From positions 8,076,712 to 8,140,711 of the forward strand of contig CM024759.1 in assembly GCA_014218235.1 (NCBI GenBank): a stretch of 64,000 nt of DNA, given 5' to 3'. The notes beneath the pieces are model-generated. The model saw only the letters and a list, made by a program, of their open reading frames with translations. It searched no databases and was not told the origin of the DNA. Of this stretch, positions 32,255 through 44,243 are shown piece by piece; the first letter of the stretch is position 1; the number at the start of each line of letters is the position of its first letter. A program made the translations under genes and the position numbers. The DNA comes from Colocasia esculenta (taxonomy: Eukaryota > Streptophyta > Magnoliopsida > Alismatales > Araceae).

Positions 32255-35076
32255 ATTTCTCAATTGAATTGGTACCGGGAGCTACACCAATTTCGAGAAC
32301 ACCATACAGAATGTCCATGGAAGAGTTGAAAGAGTTAAAGAGGCAGTTATTAGAATTGATAGAAAAAGGGTTTATTCGACCAAGTACTTCACCTTGGGGT
32401 GCTCCAGTATTATTTGTGAAGAAGAAGGATGGATCTATGAGATTATGCATAGATTACCGACAGTTGAATCAATTGACTATAAAGAACAAGTATCCACTTC
32501 CAAGAATTGATGATCTATTCGATCAACTGTCTGGAGCACATTATTTCTCCAAGATTGATTTAAGATCTGGATACCACCAACTAAGAATTCAGGAGCAGGA
32601 TATCCATAAAACGGCTTTTAGAACACGGTATGGACACTACGAATTTGTAGTAATGCCATTCGGATTGACAAATGCACCTGCTGCATTTATGCGCCTGATG
32701 AATGATGTGTTCAGATCTTATTTAGATCAATTTGTGGTTGTATTTATAGATGATATATTGATCTACTCTAAGAGTATAGAAGAGCATGAAGAACATTTGC
32801 GAATTACTTTACAATTATTACGGGATCACAAATTATATGCGAAGTTCAGTAAATGTGAGTTTTGGTTGAAACAAGTAATGTTCCTAGGGCATATCATTTC
32901 TAAAGAAGGATTATCGGTGGACTCATCAAAAGTAGAAACTATACAGAAATGGGAACAACCTAAGAATCTTACGGAAGTACGAAGCTTTTTAGGCATGGCC
33001 AGTTACTACCGGCGATTTGTCAAGGATTTTTCTAGAATTGCTTCACCACTTACACAGCTAACTAGAAAAGGAACTGCATTTATATGGAATGAAAGTTGTG
33101 AACAAGCCTTTCAACTGTTAAAGGAATGTTTATCCACCGCACCAATTTTAGCCTTGCCAGTAGAAGGAAAAATATTTGAAGTCTACACTGATGCCTCGGG
33201 TATTGGACTGGGATGTGTATTGATGCAGGAAGGAAGGGTTATTGCTTATGCCTCTAGGCAATTGAAAACTCATGAGAAGAATTACCCAGTACATGATTTG
33301 GAATTAGCCGCAGTAGTTTTTGCTCTTAAACTCTGGAGACACTATTTGTATGACAACCAATTTATAGTGTACTCCGATCACAAGAGTCTCAAATATTTGT
33401 TCTCTCAGAAAGAATTGAATATGAGACAAAGAAGATGGATGGAGTATATCAAAGATTATGACTTCAAAATAGAGTATCATCCAGGGAAAGGTAACACTGT
33501 GGCCGATGCACTCAGTAGAAATCCTGTAACCAAGGTATGTCAATTGCAAGTAAAGGAATGGAAGTTGTTAGAAGAGTTTTCTACATTGAGCTTAAAGACT
33601 AAACTGCAAGAAACAAGAGTTGTAATTGATAACATGATGGTGCAATCAGATTTGCTAAAGCAAATTAGAGAACAACAGAACAATGATCCTATGTTGACAG
33701 AAACTAGAGAAAAATTGGCTTTCAGATCTGATTTTAATGAAGATGAGCATGGAAATCTTCGGTTTCGAAACAGATTATGTGTACCAGATAATTCTGAAAT
33801 CAAGAAGCAAATCTTGGAAGAAGCTCATCGATCACATTATACGATTCACCCAGGAGTTGTCAAGATGTATCAAGATCTGAAAAAGCATTTTTGGTGGTGT
33901 AACATGAAAAAGGATATTGTGGATTTTGTAGCAAGATGTTTAACCTGTCAGAAGGTTAAAGCCGAACACCAGAAACCGGCAGGAAAGTTGAAACCACTTG
34001 AAATACCGGAATGGAAATGGGATAGCATTGGTATGGATTTCATTGTCGGACTACCCAAGACACGAAGTGGATTCGATGCAATATGGGTAATTATTGATCG
34101 CCTTACTAAATCAGCCCATTTCTTGGCAATCAAAACAAGATGGTCCGTCAATATTCTAGCAGCCTTATACATGAAAGAAATTGTCCGATTGCATGGGATT
34201 CCAAAAGACATAATTTCTGACAGAGATGCAAGATTTACTTCACATTTTTGGAGAGAATTACAAGATGCATTGGGGACTAAATTAAAGTTTAGTACTGCTT
34301 TTCATCCTCAAACCGACGGACAGACAGAACGAGTAAATCAGATCATTGAAGATATGTGTCGTGCCTGCATATTGGAGTTTGGAAACGACTGGAATACTCA
34401 TTTAGCAATAATGGAGTTTGCCTACAATAATAGCTACCAGTCAACTATTCAAATGGCACCATTTGAAGCCTTGTATGGCAGGCAATGTAGATCACCATTG
34501 TGTTGGGTGGAACTGAAGGAATCACATATTCTTGGACCCGAAATGATTCAAGAAACAACAGAAATTATTAAGTTGGTACGAGATCGGATGAAAGCTGCTC
34601 AAGATCGCCAGAAAAGCTATGCTGATCAAAGAAGAAGAGAACTAGAATTCCAAGCAGGAGAACATGTGTTTCTTAAAGTATCACCCCGGAGAGGAATCAA
34701 AAGATTTGGTATTAAGGGAAAATTAAGTCCAAGATATATTGGACCGTTTGAAATACTGAAAAGAGTTGGGGAAATGACGTACCAACTGGCACTTCCACCG
34801 CAATTATCTAACGTACATGATGTTTTTCATGTGTCAATGTTGAGGAAATATGTGTATGATCCGGAACATATTATTGAATACCAAAATCTGGGGATACAAG
34901 AAAATCTGGCATATGAGGAAAGACCGGTGCAGATCCTTGATCGAAAAATCAAACAACTTCGAAGCAAGGAAGTTCCCTTATTAAAGATCCAATGGAGCAG
35001 GCAAGGACAAGAGGAGGCCACATGGGAACTAGAAGATACTATCAAGACAAAATATCCAGAATTATTTTCAGGTTAG
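32122..35076 (+). CDS. Reverse transcriptase, RNase H, integrase and chromodomain, element H
   Basis: The frame is open over 984 codons and the homologous part begins near 32190 (KEFSDVFPEELVGLPPSREV). RT carries VVVFIDDILIYS. RNase H carries YTDASGIGLG, HDLELAAVV and YSDHKSLKY. Integrase has an HHCC finger (HRSHYTIH ... CLTCQ) and all three catalytic residues: GMDFIVGL, IISDRDARF and TDGQTERV. A chromodomain-like tail ends YPELFSG. These make DNA from element RNA and insert it. Entry from the gag frame needs a -1 shift near 32190. I see no classic slippery heptamer there, so a single-base deletion or sequencing error is likelier than programmed frameshifting. Confidence 0.95.
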   Translation: MSRIFSFCNRDKSEYLRIGKYSSGKEFSDVFPEELVGLPPSREVNFSIELVPGATPISRTPYRMSMEELKELKRQLLELIEKGFIRPSTSPWGAPVLFVKKKDGSMRLCIDYRQLNQLTIKNKYPLPRIDDLFDQLSGAHYFSKIDLRSGYHQLRIQEQDIHKTAFRTRYGHYEFVVMPFGLTNAPAAFMRLMNDVFRSYLDQFVVVFIDDILIYSKSIEEHEEHLRITLQLLRDHKLYAKFSKCEFWLKQVMFLGHIISKEGLSVDSSKVETIQKWEQPKNLTEVRSFLGMASYYRRFVKDFSRIASPLTQLTRKGTAFIWNESCEQAFQLLKECLSTAPILALPVEGKIFEVYTDASGIGLGCVLMQEGRVIAYASRQLKTHEKNYPVHDLELAAVVFALKLWRHYLYDNQFIVYSDHKSLKYLFSQKELNMRQRRWMEYIKDYDFKIEYHPGKGNTVADALSRNPVTKVCQLQVKEWKLLEEFSTLSLKTKLQETRVVIDNMMVQSDLLKQIREQQNNDPMLTETREKLAFRSDFNEDEHGNLRFRNRLCVPDNSEIKKQILEEAHRSHYTIHPGVVKMYQDLKKHFWWCNMKKDIVDFVARCLTCQKVKAEHQKPAGKLKPLEIPEWKWDSIGMDFIVGLPKTRSGFDAIWVIIDRLTKSAHFLAIKTRWSVNILAALYMKEIVRLHGIPKDIISDRDARFTSHFWRELQDALGTKLKFSTAFHPQTDGQTERVNQIIEDMCRACILEFGNDWNTHLAIMEFAYNNSYQSTIQMAPFEALYGRQCRSPLCWVELKESHILGPEMIQETTEIIKLVRDRMKAAQDRQKSYADQRRRELEFQAGEHVFLKVSPRRGIKRFGIKGKLSPRYIGPFEILKRVGEMTYQLALPPQLSNVHDVFHVSMLRKYVYDPEHIIEYQNLGIQENLAYEERPVQILDRKIKQLRSKEVPLLKIQWSRQGQEEATWELEDTIKTKYPELFSG

Positions 35077-35127
35077 TATAACTGCCTTTATGTTATTAAA
35101 TTTGGAGGACCAAATTTTTTTTTTAGT

Positions 35128-35136
35128 AGGAGAGGG
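35128..35136 (+). other. Polypurine tract, element H
   Basis: AGGAGAGGG follows a run of T and precedes the 3' LTR by one base. Confidence 0.8.
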
Positions 35137-35137
35137 T

Positions 35138-37850
35138 TGTAACGCCCCAGAAAATTTAATTAATGAGAAAATAGAAGTAATTGAGTTAAAATACCTTAGG
35201 GTTATTATTAAAATGTGATAATTAGATGATAGACATAGTTAGGGGTAATGAATATTATCCCAGTGTCGCACCTCGAAATGCGTGCCTCCACAGGGTGAAA
35301 CCGGAAAACGACGTCGAAATAAAAATCTGAGAACATCATAATTTCTAGAAAAATGTGGAGAAATTTAATATGTAATCATATGAATTTTTCGATGTACGGA
35401 TTTCAAGGTATAGTCGACACGACCATTTTTCGGGTGATTTTTCACCTATTGCAAAATAAAATCTAAAAATTAATTAAAAATCACCACAATTAGTAAAATC
35501 ACCATATTAGTCTATGGTTAAAATTTCATGGCATTCCGATATGGTTTAGATATGTTTATTTATGGAACAAGTGGCCAGTCGATTTATGGAGGAATTACGG
35601 GAAGAAATTTTGTGGGATTTTACCATACACACGTGTAAGGGATCAAGGAGGCCAGCACATTTATCTGCACAGTGAACACGTTTGTTACTAACGTGTAAAC
35701 TTGAGAAATGTTGCATGGGCTACGTGTAGGGGTGAAAACCAACTTGGTTTTCACCATGACACCTCAAGGGCCCATGTGTTGTTGCATGAAGAATCGGCTG
35801 GGCCTATAAAAACCCTCCCACAACCTTCGTATACACCTTTCTCCACTCTAGCAGGTGTATGTGTGTTGCAGCAGAGGATACTCCACTGTTAGGCTGTTGA
35901 GTTGAGTGCCAACTCTTCTTGGAAGGGCTTCCACGACAGTTCTGGTTTCATTCCCTCAGAAGGATTGCTGTGGAGTTTATTCTACGTGCAAGTGTGCAAT
36001 TGCCTTTCTTTTATTTCTGAGGATTTCTGAAGTTAAGGATCTCATTTCACTTCAATAAGGTAGGATTCTTCTCTTGACTTTTCCAAGTTCTCCTACTACT
36101 TTCCTTGGATCCTCTGGTTAGTGGTATGAAGAACCTTAAGCATGCCATTCTTCCAGACCATTGTGAAATCTGAAAAGTTGATATTGAACATATTGTTGTC
36201 AAGGTTTAGGAATTATGTACATGATAAGAAATCAACCTTACATCATGTCTTACTTGATTCTTAAGTCAATAGTAACCACATGATACTAGCTCTGATTCGT
36301 TTGAATGAATTTAGAAGTGTTGAATCTATTGTGTAGATTAGATAGAACCTCAACGGTTTTCTATGTTTAGCTAACTGTAGGTGTTGAGAGGTGGTAAGAC
36401 TCTTAAGTTAGTTCAATTCATATAAGATCAACGTAGAAGGATGAGGAGAAAAGAGTTCAAAGAAGAGGAACTCCTTATTATCCACGTTGAGCTCACCTTT
36501 AGCTAGAACACCCTTGTAAATTAAGTCCCATGATCTTCAGTTTTCAGATCATGTCTACATGAGTTTTATATTTGAAACCACACTTGTTTAGGGTCCAAAT
36601 CATGTTAGGATCATTAGAGCAACTTTATAGAACCATTGGAGGTTGAATGGAATAGCCTTCAGTCAGTTTACACAGCCCCTGTCGACAGACGAAGGTCTGC
36701 CTGTCGACAGGAACCCCTGGCCAGAACCCAGAACTTTCAGCCTGAGTGCATCTGTCGACAGATCCATGCTGGCTGTCGACAGATACACACAGAGCTGAAA
36801 ACCCAGCTCTGGCAGTGCAGCCCCTGTCGACAGCAGACCAAGGCCTGTCGACAGATCATGACCAAACCTTGTTTCTAGCCTTGTTTTGACCCCGTTCTTT
36901 CATGAAAATCTTACTCTTTTGTTCTACTTGTTAGTATACCTTTAGATTATGTATTTTACTACCAAAACAACCATTTAAACCAGTCAAGTTAACCTTCTTG
37001 TCACTTTGAGTTATTTCTACAAGTTCCGAACAAAATTGTCCTCGTGAAATTGTTAATTTCTGAAATCAGTGACGGAATCAAGTCCTTTGATTCTCTTGTG
37101 CAAACCTTGAGTGACTTTGAGTAAAACCTTTGTACTTCCTTGATTCATTACAAAGGTAAGAGTATGGTGATGACAAATTGTGAGTCTTGGACTCAACTAA
37201 GAGTTTATGCTTGGCAAATAAGGGCTAGTCTAGTCCTAGGAGGAGCACCCAAATTCGTTTAAGTGGCCGCGCGGAACGATAAAGGATTAGTGGATGTTTG
37301 GCATAGCATCATTAAGTGTTTGATTGGTCATCATTTCATGTTATTGTGTGTTCATATGAGTTTAATACAATTCGTGAATGTTACTATGAATCCTTGAATC
37401 TTGAGTTCATTGTTCCATAACTTTGCTATCTAGTGTCAGATAGCAATCTCAGTTTAGTTTGCAAAAGCATGATTACATGTATAACTTCTTGTCACTTACC
37501 TTGTATCTTGATCTCCTTGATTATAGACTTGAATCCTACTGAGCTAGTTAGCTCACAGAATTCTATTTTTCAGGTAATCCAGATGGAACGAATGTTTAAG
37601 GGGAATAGTGTGCTGAGTGAACTACCAACCTACAAGGAGCTAATTACGATGGTTTTCTATAGTGTTTAGCATAGTAAATGTGATGTAATAAGTTTCTGTT
37701 GACTTGTTCCTCATGAGATCTAAATGAGGAAACTTTTGTAATAAGACACTTATGAGGTTATCTTTTATGAATGGATATCGTGTCTTTTCCGTGTATGTAT
37801 GTTATATTCTGTCACTTCCGATAAATAGTTTAATTTATTAGGACGTGACA
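35138..37850 (+). repeat. 3' LTR of element H
   Basis: 2713 bp, identical in length to 27234-29946. The differences noticed are T/G near 27322, T/C near 27522, T/C near 27790 and G/A near 29334 of the 5' copy. The TATA box is at 35805 and the palindromes at 36679-36854. It is followed by the CATCT duplication. Confidence 0.96.
36679..36854. repeat. Six CTGTCGACAG palindromes, 3' LTR of H
   Basis: The same six words as in the 5' LTR at offset 7904, unchanged. Confidence 0.97.
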
Positions 37851-37855
37851 CATCT
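37851..37855. repeat. Right target site duplication of element H
   Basis: CATCT matches 27229-27233 exactly. Confidence 0.93.
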
Positions 37856-37967
37856 TTATATTCATTATATCTTACTTAGAATGTTCTTCAATGTAGGTGT
37901 GACTGTAGGCAAGACATGTATCAAAATACAAGAGCAAAGACTCAAGAAAAAGACATCAAGCAAGCAC

Positions 37968-38166
37968 CTGTCGACAGCCCTGAAGGCACCTGTTGACAAC
38001 TAAGCACAGGGAAGACAGATAACTTTCAGGAAAACTGTGCCTGTCGACAGCAACATGTTGCCTATCGACAGCCATACACAGGAAAGTCTTTTCCCGGAAG
38101 ACCGTTGTTCAGGAAATTGGAAATCTGTCAGCACCTGTCGACAGACACATTTCTGGCTATCGACAG
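37968..38166. repeat. Three pairs of CTGTCGACAG-type palindromes, copia LTR G
   Basis: Words start at 37968, 37990, 38041, 38062, 38135 and 38157, with steps of 22, 51, 21, 73 and 22 bp. In each pair the first word is exact and the second has one or two changes (CTGTTGACAA, CTATCGACAG twice). This is a Ty1/copia LTR, yet the layout copies that of the Ty3 LTRs A and H. The cluster lies 88-286 bp upstream of the TATA box. Confidence 0.95.
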
Positions 38167-38253
38167 TCGAAGGGAAAACTCCATTACGAGATTTGGATAT
38201 GTTCTGTATTTGAGTGTTTCCTTTTATTACGTTTCTCCAAACTTGGACACCCA

Positions 38254-38261
38254 TATATATA
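38254..38261 (+). promoter_or_regulatory. TATA box, copia LTR G
   Basis: CCATATATATAGAAC lies about 750 bp before the LTR end, in a sensible place for the copia promoter. Confidence 0.55.
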
Positions 38262-39011
38262 GAACATATGGAGTTATTTTCGCAGCAAGAAGCCACCATA
38301 CTAAAGCCCTAAGCAAAACCCAAGAGAGAAAGCTTCTCCCTACTGCTCTGCTTCAACCCTCCGTCCCGAGCGAAGAAGAGCCATCTTCTGAGCGGAGTTG
38401 AAGATGGTTCGTCCACGGTTCAAGCTTCTACGTCAACTGAGGATCATCAAAGAAAAGCTTAGAGTTCTTCTGGACGACCAGCGAACAAGAGTTATTTATC
38501 GGGATTTGTTCTTTCACCTCAGAACTCATGTCTATTCATATCTTTCATACATCGTTGTGTGTGGTTGTGATTCAAACGTCCCTTGTGCTTGATTCACGTG
38601 GTTTTTGTTGTCCTGATCGTGTGTTTGCATCAGACAACATGTGTGTGTGAGTTGTAGAGTGGAACTCACTGATAAGTAGTTGTTTCTGCATGTGTGTGTG
38701 GACGGTGGACGTAGGATACACAAGTTGTGTACTCCGAACCACCTTAAATCATCGTGTCTATGGTTTGAACACTTTTACGGTAGATGTTTGGTAGGCACGT
38801 TGATTTTTCACATGTTAGATAAGTTGTCGTTCTCTCTACTCACAGTTAGCACACACATCTTGGTTCGAATTTAGATCAACTCTATTTGAGATTTTGATAA
38901 ATCTGTGTTTCCATCTAAAAGAAGGTCATAGTCTTTTAATTGGAAGTAATCTATTCAACCCCCCCCCCCCTTCTAGATTACCATAATAGATAATTCTGCA
39001 CATCTTTCAAT

Positions 39012-39023
39012 TGGTATCAGAGC
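39012..39023 (+). other. Primer binding site, copia G
   Basis: TGGTATCAGAGC lies three bases after the LTR end. Confidence 0.88.
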
Positions 39024-39084
39024 GAGGTTTCTCCGATTTACTGCTTTTGTAGCTTGATCTTACGATTAGGAGATTCTCGATCTC

Positions 39085-40652
39085 ATGGAATCTAACAAGG
39101 GGTTTATGGCTGAGGGACATTCAGTGTCCAGGCCACCTTTCTTTGATGGCACTAATTATCCATATTGGAAAAATCGTATGCAGGTCTTTCTGAGAGCTCA
39201 AGACTTTGAGCTATGGAAGATCGTCAGCAAAGGAGCGTATGTGCTGCTCGAAGATGAAGATACTTGGACAAAGGAACAGATTAAGAAAGGCACCTTGAAT
39301 TGGAGCGTATTGAACATGATGCAATGCGCTGTGTATCCTGAGGAGTATTCAAGAGTCTCCAGATACTCTTCAGTAAAAGAAATGTGGGACAAGATGGAAC
39401 TCATCTATGAAGGTACGTCTGAGGTAAGGGAAACCAAAGCTAGTATGCTCATATATGAGTATGAAATGTTTAAAATGAAAAATGATGAAACCATATCAGA
39501 TATGTTTGCAAGGTTCATGCTGATAATCAATGGGTTGAAGGTCTTAAGAAAGAATACTCATAAAGTGACTTAGTTAGGAAGATTCTTCGGTCTCTTCCAC
39601 CCTCTTGGAATACTAAGGCCACCGTCATTGAGGATTCTAAAGATCTTTCAAAAATGAAATTAGATGAGCTAATTGGTTCCTTGATGACCTATGAAATAAA
39701 TGTAAAGAGGAAAGAAACTGAAGAAAATCCAAGAAAATCAATTGCTCTAAAAGCTTTCAATAAAAATTCCTCTAGTTCCAAAAAGGATGTTCAACAGGAA
39801 AGTGATGACAATGAAACGTCTAGTGATAGTGAGAATGATGAAATGGCCATGCTTACTAGACAATTCAAGAAATTCCTTAAGTTCAAAAGGAAAGGCTCAG
39901 GTAACTCCAAATCTTTTCAAAAGAAAGATTTTTCAAACAAATTTGAATCTAACAAGAAATCTGACATGATTGTATGCTATGAGTGTAAGAAACCAGGGCA
40001 TATGAGAGGAGAATGCCCGGAGCTCAAGAAGAAACTGAAGGAATAAAAATTCACCTTCAAGAAAGCCAAGGCAATGTTGGCAACTTGGAGTGATGAAGAC
40101 AAAGACGAGGATGCACAAGCAAGCTCAGGAGATGAAGAAATTCACTGCCTAATGGCAAGGAGTGAGGACTCCACTGAATTAAACTCTTCCTTTGAGAACT
40201 ATACTGTAGATGAATGGGAAGAAGCTTACACACTGCTCTTTGGGAAATTTTGTGAGTTCAAGTCTGAAAACAAAGCACTGAAAAAGAAAATCAACTCATT
40301 TGTTCATAGCACATCCAATGATGAACAAATTGTCATTCTAAATAAAGAAATTGAGATGATGAAAATTGATGAGGAAGCTCAAAGTGAGGAAATGTATTGC
40401 ATCAAAGAAAAATTGCAAGAAAGTGAAAAGGAAAAACAAAGTCTAATAAATTCTCTTGAAAATCTTCAACATGAACATCAAGAAATCAAGAAAAAGTTGG
40501 AACAAACGGAAAAAGTGTTGAAAGAAAAGACTGAAGATCTTACAAGATTTGTAAAGGGAAAATAAAATCTTGATGCTGTTTTGGGTGCAAAAGTTAATGT
40601 AACAAAGCATGGGCTTGGATACCAACTAGTTAAACAAAAGAAAATTCATTGA
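39085..40652 (+). pseudogene. gag of SIRE-like copia G, broken
   Basis: ATG at 39085 begins MESNKGFMAEG. The UBN2-type Gag reads PPFFDGTNYPYWKNRM, EMWDKMELIYEGT and DETISDMFARF. A frameshift near 39550 moves the frame to that of 39654-40046, which holds a zinc knuckle (CYECKKPGHMRGEC). A TAA at 40044 interrupts an in-frame continuation that encodes an acidic stretch and a long coiled coil (40074-40562, KEIEMMKIDEEAQSEE...). The next TAA at 40563 is followed by in-frame GLGYQL-type residues to 40652. The protein would form particles. Confidence 0.88.
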
Positions 40653-40863
40653 TAACATCCTTTGTTGATTGTAGTCCAAGCTCAAGCAAATAAGTTCCTC
40701 CTAAGAACAAGAAACTCAAGCAAAGGTTAACCAGCAGAAACCCAAACAAAAGACTTCAGTTGTTCAACAAACTAAGAAGTCTGTCGACAAACCCAATGAG
40801 TGCTGCAGACAGGCCTGGAAATATGCTGCCAAGGGACAGCCATCCAAGCAACAAAAAGGGCAA

Positions 40864-43221
40864 ATGTATATAAATGTTAATCAAAATAACAAAACAAATG
40901 TTTTGAGAAAATCTTCATCATGCAATGTTTGTAAGAAACTTGGCCATAATGGAAAACAATGCTGGAATAATTCAAATAAATTGAAACTCAAACATGTTTG
41001 GATTCCAAAGTATTTACTTTTTAGCATGAATGAAAAATTGGGACCCAAAGTAATTTGGGTACCAAAACCTCTTGTCTGATCCATCTATGCAGAAATGCCT
41101 AACAGCCCAAAATCAAAATAAATGGTACTTGGATAGTGGCTACTCGAGGGGCATGACGGGCGACAAAGAAAAATTCTGTCTGCTAGTGGAGAAAGATGGA
41201 GGTCAGATTGTCTTTGGAGGTAACAATAAGGGCCAAATCATCGGCACAAGTAAGGTAGGTAAGCACGCCTCTAACTCAATAGACAATGTGTTATTGGTTG
41301 ATGGTCTTAATCACAATTTACTTAGTATAAGCCAACTGTGTGATAAAAGCCATAAAGTAATTTTTGAGTCAAATGCATGCAAAATCATTGATAAAGAAAT
41401 AGGAAGTCTCAAGTTTTCTAGAAAAAGGGTGAATAACATCTATTTAGTTGACTTAGATGAATCAAAAAATAAAAATTTGTGTCTTGTGGCCAGTAAACAA
41501 GATGAGTTGACTTTGTGGCATCGTAGGCTTGGTCATGTGAGCTACAATGTTTTGCACAAGATCATGAGGATGAAATTGGTAAGTGGACTTCCTGAAAATT
41601 TTGTCAATAAAAATGAAAGTTTTTGTGATGCATGTGCACAGGGAAAACAAACCAGAAAGTCTTTCAAGTCAAAAGCACCGGTAATCATCTTAAAACCCTA
41701 TGAATTATTGCACATGAACCTGTTTGGACCCACTAGAACTCGTAGTCTCAATGGCAAACGTTTTGGTTGTCATTGTAGATGACTTCTCTAGGTTCACTTG
41801 GGTCAAATTCTTGGCTCACAAAAATGAATCACTTAAAATCTTTGAAGAGTTCTTTCATAAGATTGAGCATGGGAATGTTCATAAGATATGCTCAATCCGC
41901 ACTGATCATGGGGGAGAGTTTGACAATAACTTTTTTTTTGAATTTTGTAGAAACCATGGTATTGATCACAAGTTTTCCTCTCCAAGGACTTTGGAACAAA
42001 ATAGTGTAGTGGAGAGAAAGAACAGGACCTTGGTGGGAATGACTCGCACTCTTCTGGTTGAAAGTCAACTCACAAGAAGCTTTTAAGCAGAAGCAGTGAA
42101 CACCTCATGTTACATCCTCAATGGAGCCATGGTAAGACCTGTGATGAAGAAAACTCCCTATGAGCTATTAAAAGGTAAGAAACCCTGTATTGGGAATTTC
42201 AGGGTTTTTGGCTCCAAAGTGTTTATACATAACAATGATAAAGTTGACTTAGACAAGTTTGAAGCCAAAACTAGGTATTTTTCTAGGATACTCAGAACAC
42301 TCTAAAGCATATAGAGTGTTTAACAATAAAAATCGAACTGTAGAAGAAACTCCACATGTTGTTTTTGATGAGTATCATGCAAAGACTAACAGTTCAAACT
42401 TTCACAGGTATGATGATGGAGATGAAGGAACAATACTTGAGGAACAACATGAGAAAACTAAAGGAAATCCTCAAGTAAAAACTGAAACTAATAATGAATA
42501 TTTTCGCAAGTACGATGATGATGATCATGGACTATCTTTCAAAAAACAAGATGATGAAACTGGGGAAGATCCTCAAGAGGAAAAGATACAAGATGAAAAT
42601 CCTCAAGAACACCCTCCTGAAGAACTAGTCACACAAGATCCACTTCCTCAAATCCAAGATCAACCAGGTCCTTCAACAATCACAAATGTTTGGTACTCAA
42701 AAGATCACCCACTTGACAAAGTAATTGGAAATGTAAGTGATAAAGTTCAAACTAGATCTCAGGTTAGACAAATAATTAAACAAGATCATTTAGTTTTTGT
42801 CTCTTAAGTGGAACCTAAAAATGTTGAAGAGGCACTAAAAGAGAATTCTTGGATAGATGCCATGCATGAGGAACTAGGTCAATTTTGAAAGAAATAATGT
42901 CTGGAGTTTAGTTCCTAGAACCCCTGAAACTTCTGTCATTGGGACAAGATGGGTTTTTAGGAATAAACTAAATGAAGAGGGTAAAGTGGTGAGAAACAAA
43001 GCTAGACTGGTAGCAAAATGATAAGAATTTGGGATAGACTCTGAAGAATCCTTTGCACCTGTAGCTAGACTTGAAGCAGTTAGGATCTTATTAGCATATG
43101 CAAGTTCAAACAAGTTCAAACATTTTCAAATGGATGTTAAAACTGCTTTATTAAATGGCTACATCAAAGAGGAAGTATATGTTTTTCAACCACCTGATTT
43201 TGAGGACAATGAAAAACCTAA
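40864..43221 (+). pseudogene. Protease, integrase and start of RT, copia G, cut by element I
   Basis: A second zinc knuckle (CNVCKKLGHNGKQCW) at 40921 precedes the protease (WYLDSGYSRGMTGD). A pre-integrase domain (LTLWHRRLGHVSYNVL, CDACAQGKQTRKS) and the integrase core follow. The first catalytic Asp appears changed to Asn (LLHMNLFGPT, near 41718). The second Asp (IRTDHGGEF) and the Glu (VVERKNRTL) remain. Frameshifts occur near 41760 and 42280, and a TAA near 42084. The RT start (WVFRNKLNEEGKVVRNKARLVAK, then MDVKTALLNGYIKEEVYVFQPPDF) is broken by stops near 43020 and is cut at 43221 by insertion of LTR I. The rest of RT and RNase H are not visible. Confidence 0.88.
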
Positions 43222-44154
43222 TGTAAGGCCCCGAATTTTCTTTTTCCCACTTCTGTTTTATGTATATGATGTTTACTTATTTTTGCATAAATGACATGCA
43301 TGAAGATGATGCATATTATAGATATAAATCTTGCATGTGTATATGCGAGGATGTATGTTAATATATGTGAATATAAGTAATTGACCAATTTTGTGTATAA
43401 GGTATCTATTCAAATATTATGCAAGTACCATCTAAATACTGAAGTGTACCTTATATTACCCTTTTCATGGATATTGTATACCTAATTTTACATATGTAAC
43501 ACCTTGGTATACTTAGGTATGCATGGGTATATTTAGTTGTAAATGTTGTTCAGTGCATGGTGTGGTTAATGTGTACATTGTACTTCGTACATTGCATGTA
43601 CGTATGGAGTGTAAGCAAGAACTACTTTATTGAATAGATTATTCCTAGCTAACTTAATTCATATTGCCTCCTAATGATTGTGAAGCCTCGCAATTCTTGT
43701 CATTTTATTTTGCCGCGTGATTGAGTCACGCTTATGTAAAACCTCATGTACGCATAGGTAGATATCTACGTACATCTTATCTTAGTGTACTTATATATGC
43801 ATGTGTATGCCCAGGTATAAATGTTATGGATTGCACGGTGTAGTAATATACATATTATACCTTATACATTGTATGTGTATACGTAGTGTAAACACAGTTC
43901 TTGGTGTGTTGAATCATGTTGAGTGTACGTATATATATATATATATATATATATACATTGTATGCGTATGAAGATATTCATGTACGTGTTATTATCTTGA
44001 TGTACCTATGTATGTATGTGTAGGATTAGTAGTAAATATTAGATGGTTACATGGTGTAGTGGTGTATACACTATACTACATAGGTTTCATGTGTATATAT
44101 GTGTGGATTAAGTTTGGTTCTGCATGATTTTAAGTTCTGGCAGAAGAGTGTCTT

Positions 44155-44243
44155 GGCGTCAACATGGATGGACGCCCATGATATGTCAGCGTCCATATCG
44201 ACTGACGCCAACCCTAATGTAGCCGTCCATGGATGTGGACGCC
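44155..44243. repeat. Three inverted word pairs GGCGTC/GACGCC, LTR I
   Basis: Six-base words start at 44155, 44171, 44189, 44204, 44223 and 44238, with steps of 16, 18, 15, 19 and 15 bp. In each pair the first is GGCGTC-like and the second GACGCC, so each pair can form a short hairpin. Confidence 0.85.

Larger units (their letters stand above)
27234..37850 (+). mobile_element. Young, nearly intact gypsy chromovirus H (10.6 kb)
   Basis: Both LTRs are 2713 bp at a constant offset of 7904, with only about four differences seen by eye (0.15%). The element has a primer site, an upstream reading frame, gag-protease, RT-RNaseH-integrase-chromodomain, a polypurine tract and a perfect CATCT target duplication. 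Using the grass LTR rate of 1.3e-8 per site per year, insertion would be of the order of 60,000 years ago. The only coding lesion I find is a one-base frame change near 32190. Confidence 0.95.
27087..39009 (+). repeat. 5' LTR of copia G, split by element H
   Basis: The left piece 27087-27233 begins TGTTGGGTTCTC and the right piece 37856-39009 ends TTTCA before a primer site. Together they make about 1.3 kb. A gypsy element (27234-37850) with 5 bp duplication CATCT separates them. The right piece has the palindrome cluster, a TATA box at 38254 and the ATTCAACCCCCC string usual near the end of copia LTRs (12 C at 38959-38970). Confidence 0.88.

Noticed and set aside
40775..40785. A GTCGAC word (CTGTCGACA) in the copia G gag-pol spacer
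   Set aside because: A single word without a phased partner. Probably chance, not part of the LTR pattern.
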